This document shows positions 61,687 through 64,000 of a DNA stretch of 64,000 bases, one piece after another. The notes below the pieces were generated by a model. That model had not been told where the DNA came from, made no database searches, and saw nothing but the letters and a program-made list of their open reading frames with translations. The DNA is from an uncultured Pseudomonadota bacterium. Lineage in GTDB: Bacteria > Pseudomonadota > Alphaproteobacteria > RF32 > CAG-239. Each line of letters opens with the position of its first letter. Positions within the stretch are counted from its first letter, which is position 1. The stretch is taken from assembly GCA_902788365.1 (NCBI GenBank), contig CADAJN010000006.1, positions 62,001 through 126,000 of the forward strand, given 5' to 3'. The position numbers and the translations under genes are program-made.

Positions 61687-62921
61687 TGCAAAAAATCAGG
61701 TTGCTGTTTGATGTAGAACAATTGAGCACTGATGGCCTGAAAGGCACCGGAATTGTGCGCGTTTGCGATGTTTTATTACGACTGTTATCCGAAAATAAAG
61801 AATTAGATGTTTATCCGATTATTACCAGTAAGCGCGGTGATTTTAATAACTATCTGAAAGTTAAGGGATTATCTGAACAATTTGCCGATAAAATTGTTTA
61901 TATGCCGAAGTTAAAAGCGACAACCAAAAATCAGGGCAAATATCAGCAATTACGCACAAAACTGTTCAGCAAAATTTATTTTTGGAAATATGGCAGTATT
62001 TTAAAGCAATATGATGCGTATATCTCTATGTTCAGTCCGATTTCGCCGGTAGTGTATGAAAGCGGACTGAAAACATTTATGGTGGTGCACGATTTAATTC
62101 CGATGGCCTATCCTGACGGATGTGACCCGAAGTTTGTCAAAAAATTTATTGATTGGATTAAACGCAGTCATCCGGATGCTTATTTTTGTGTTTCGGAATA
62201 TACAAAAAAGGATTTAATCAAATTTAAGCCGAAAGCAGCAAATATTCCGATATACAAGATTTATTTGGGTGCTGATAATGAAAAATTTAAACCTATTGAA
62301 GATGCTAAGAAAATTGCACCAGTTAAAGAGAAATACGGTATAAAAACACCAAAATATTTTTTAGCGGTTTCCGAAATTACAACACGCAAAAATTTGGTGC
62401 ATTTATTACAGGCATTTGTCTCATTTCTGAGTGATACAAACTCCGAAGATATATCTTTGATTTTGGTTGGACCGGTGCGCAAAGGATATGTTGATGTTGC
62501 CGAACGGGTAAAAGGATTAGAAAAATATAAAGATAAAATTGTGCAGACCGGCTTTGCCGATAATGAAGACTTAGCGCCATTATACAGTGGTGCCACTGCC
62601 TTTGTTTATCCGAGTTTGTATGAAGGTTTCGGCCTGCCGGTTTTGGAAGCCATGCAGTGTGGCACTCCTGTCATAACGTGCAACAACACTTCGTTGCCGG
62701 AAGTTGGCGGTGATGCGGTGTTATATATCAGCGGCAAAGATAAAAATGAAACGGCAATGTTGCTGAACAAGATTTATAACGATGAAAGTTTACGGCAAAT
62801 GCTTAAAACCAAAGGTTTAGCGCGTGCCAAAGAATTTGATTGGCAAAAAACAGCTAAAATCGTAACCCAAAATATTATAAATACAGTAAGAAAGACAAAT
62901 CATGAAAAAACAAACAGTTGA
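61686..62921 (+). CDS. GT4-family glycosyltransferase, paralogue 1
   Basis: A 411-residue GT-B transferase. The N-domain begins IRLLFDVEQLSTDGLKGTGIVR; the C-domain has FLAVSEITTRKNLVHLLQAF (about residue 225) and the donor-binding EGFGLPVLEAMQCGTPVIT (about 310-330) with the family-4 E-x7-E. Likely acts at the cytosolic face of the membrane in LPS or capsule assembly; donor unknown. Related in sequence to the next gene, with which it overlaps by 20 bp. Confidence 0.9.
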   Translation: MQKIRLLFDVEQLSTDGLKGTGIVRVCDVLLRLLSENKELDVYPIITSKRGDFNNYLKVKGLSEQFADKIVYMPKLKATTKNQGKYQQLRTKLFSKIYFWKYGSILKQYDAYISMFSPISPVVYESGLKTFMVVHDLIPMAYPDGCDPKFVKKFIDWIKRSHPDAYFCVSEYTKKDLIKFKPKAANIPIYKIYLGADNEKFKPIEDAKKIAPVKEKYGIKTPKYFLAVSEITTRKNLVHLLQAFVSFLSDTNSEDISLILVGPVRKGYVDVAERVKGLEKYKDKIVQTGFADNEDLAPLYSGATAFVYPSLYEGFGLPVLEAMQCGTPVITCNNTSLPEVGGDAVLYISGKDKNETAMLLNKIYNDESLRQMLKTKGLARAKEFDWQKTAKIVTQNIINTVRKTNHEKTNS

Positions 62922-64000
62922 GAAAAAAATTAAAGTGTTATATGAAGCCAGTATTTTGAATCAGTTTGATTTTAATACTTCTAGCAGAACCGGTATTTAT
63001 TGGACGGCCTATAATTTACTGAAACAATTGAGCATAAAACCAAATATTGAAATTTATCTGTATTCTGATAATCCTGAAAAAACTTTAAAATTTATAGAAT
63101 ATACTAAACTGAGCATTAACAATATTGAACTTTTCAATGGTGATATCAAACAAATAGATATTGTTTTTTCACCATGTCTCAAAATTCATGATGATATCAG
63201 AAAAACAGGAATTAATTGTTTTACACTATTACATGATTGTATTCCACTTGTTTTACCATTATATTATAAAGGTTTGTCTGGATGGTTTGGAGAAATGTTT
63301 GAAACACTGAGTTCAGAAGGTTATTATTTTTCCAACTCTGAATATACAAAAAAGGATTTTTTGAAATTCTGCCCTGAGCTTGATGCAGATAAAATTACCA
63401 CCATTCCACTTTCAACCAATCAACCGTATAAACCGAATAAAAATTTGACGACGGAAATCAGAAAGAAATACAACATTCCGACAGATAAAAAATACCTGTT
63501 TTCGCTATGTTCGCTTGAACCGCGCAAAAATCTGATTCGTGCTATTAAAACATTTATTTTATTTATTGAAAAAAATAAAATTGATGATTTGGTATTTGTG
63601 CTTGGCGGTAGTGCTTATGAAGGATTTATTGAAAAATTTGAAAAGGAATTGCCTGAATTCAAGAAATATAAAGATAAAATCATTCGTGCCGGATATGTGG
63701 ATGACGAAGACATGAATGCTTTGTATTCCAACGCTGAGTGGTTTGTTTATACCAGTCAATACGAAGGTTTCGGTATGCCGCCACTGGAAGCTATGGCTTG
63801 CGGCACGGCGGTTATTACTTCCAACAATTCTTCGCTGCCGGAAGTGGTCGGCGATGCGGGTATTATGATAGATTGGGATAGCGATGAACAACATGTCGCA
63901 GCTTATGAAAAATATTACTTTGATAAAAAATTCCGCGATAAAATGGCAAAAAAAGGCTTAGAACGTTCCAAACAGTTCTCATGGGAAAAAGCGGCCGATA
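62902..64000 (+). CDS. GT4-family glycosyltransferase, paralogue 2, 3' end outside window
   Basis: The frame from ATG at 62902 is open to the right edge (366 codons). It has [44 protein letters not shown] and [19 protein letters not shown], matching the previous GT4 protein motif by motif, so the two genes arose by duplication. It runs past the active-site region, so only the last few tens of residues are likely missing. Confidence 0.88.
   Translation, partial: MKKQTVEKKIKVLYEASILNQFDFNTSSRTGIYWTAYNLLKQLSIKPNIEIYLYSDNPEKTLKFIEYTKLSINNIELFNGDIKQIDIVFSPCLKIHDDIRKTGINCFTLLHDCIPLVLPLYYKGLSGWFGEMFETLSSEGYYFSNSEYTKKDFLKFCPELDADKITTIPLSTNQPYKPNKNLTTEIRKKYNIPTDKKYLFSLCSLEPRKNLIRAIKTFILFIEKNKIDDLVFVLGGSAYEGFIEKFEKELPEFKKYKDKIIRAGYVDDEDMNALYSNAEWFVYTSQYEGFGMPPLEAMACGTAVITSNNSSLPEVVGDAGIMIDWDSDEQHVAAYEKYYFDKKFRDKMAKKGLERSKQFSWEKAAD

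Noticed and set aside
1..64000. CRISPR arrays, rRNA genes, prophage or insertion-sequence transposases
   Set aside because: No regularly spaced direct repeats, rRNA sequence, phage structural genes or transposase motifs were seen on either strand.

Overview
The window looks like chromosomal DNA of an AT-rich Gram-negative bacterium, most likely an uncultured host- or gut-associated alphaproteobacterium. The evidence is a SinR-like XRE regulator of the alphaproteobacterial type, a complete ADP-heptose (LPS) pathway, an autotransporter, an outer-membrane-type phospholipid repair enzyme (LplT-Aas fusion) and the general gene repertoire. The taxonomic placement is inference. The DNA is densely coding, with many 1-20 bp overlaps and good Shine-Dalgarno sequences. 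There is no rRNA, CRISPR array, prophage or transposase.

Layout. 1-7.5 kb: end of a YqgE/AlgH gene, a repeat-rich and highly structured leader, an XRE regulator, a perfect 16-bp parS site, pepA, an unknown protein with an HNH-like motif followed by a SUKH-family gene, tsaC/sua5, a cold-shock gene and an MBL-fold hydrolase. 7.5-26 kb: a 1019-residue zincin-like protein, pepF, a single-domain GlmU, a DUF2207 membrane protein, rpoD, an RsbV/RsbW-like partner-switch pair, ruvX, a solitary type IIG-like restriction-modification gene, lon and small genes. 26-40 kb: psd, an ankyrin-subtilisin autotransporter, the LplT-Aas fusion, a 21-residue membrane peptide, a DnaQ-like exonuclease, tRNA-Leu, corA, an arginine decarboxylase/agmatine antiporter pair closely resembling chlamydial AaxB/AaxC, greA, an AlbA_2-domain protein and rnhA.

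40-55 kb is a surface-glycan locus. rmlACDB (dTDP-rhamnose) is flanked by apparent remnants of other glycan genes. Then come a serine DNA invertase whose stop codon lies in one arm of a perfect 19-bp inverted repeat (59-bp spacer), a recombinase-like protein that has lost its catalytic residues, an RgpF-like protein, three tandem GT9 paralogues (the third fused to a ParB/Srx-like domain), and hldE-gmhA-acyltransferase-gmhB-hldD, which make ADP-L-glycero-D-manno-heptose. 55-58.3 kb is a small regulatory patch (XRE, two LysR-type proteins, small ORFs, a GNAT enzyme). 58.6-61 kb holds tRNA-Asn, tRNA-Cys, rpiB, glyA and a zinc-ribbon MscL. 61-64 kb starts a second glycan unit (nucleotidyltransferase, two GT4 enzymes) whose promoter nearly duplicates the rml promoter.

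The parts most worth following up are the invertase/inverted-repeat/dead-recombinase arrangement inside the glycan locus, the GT9-ParB fusion, the chlamydia-like AaxBC pair, the possible HNH/SUKH toxin-immunity pair, and the structured leader with a terminator in front of the XRE gene.
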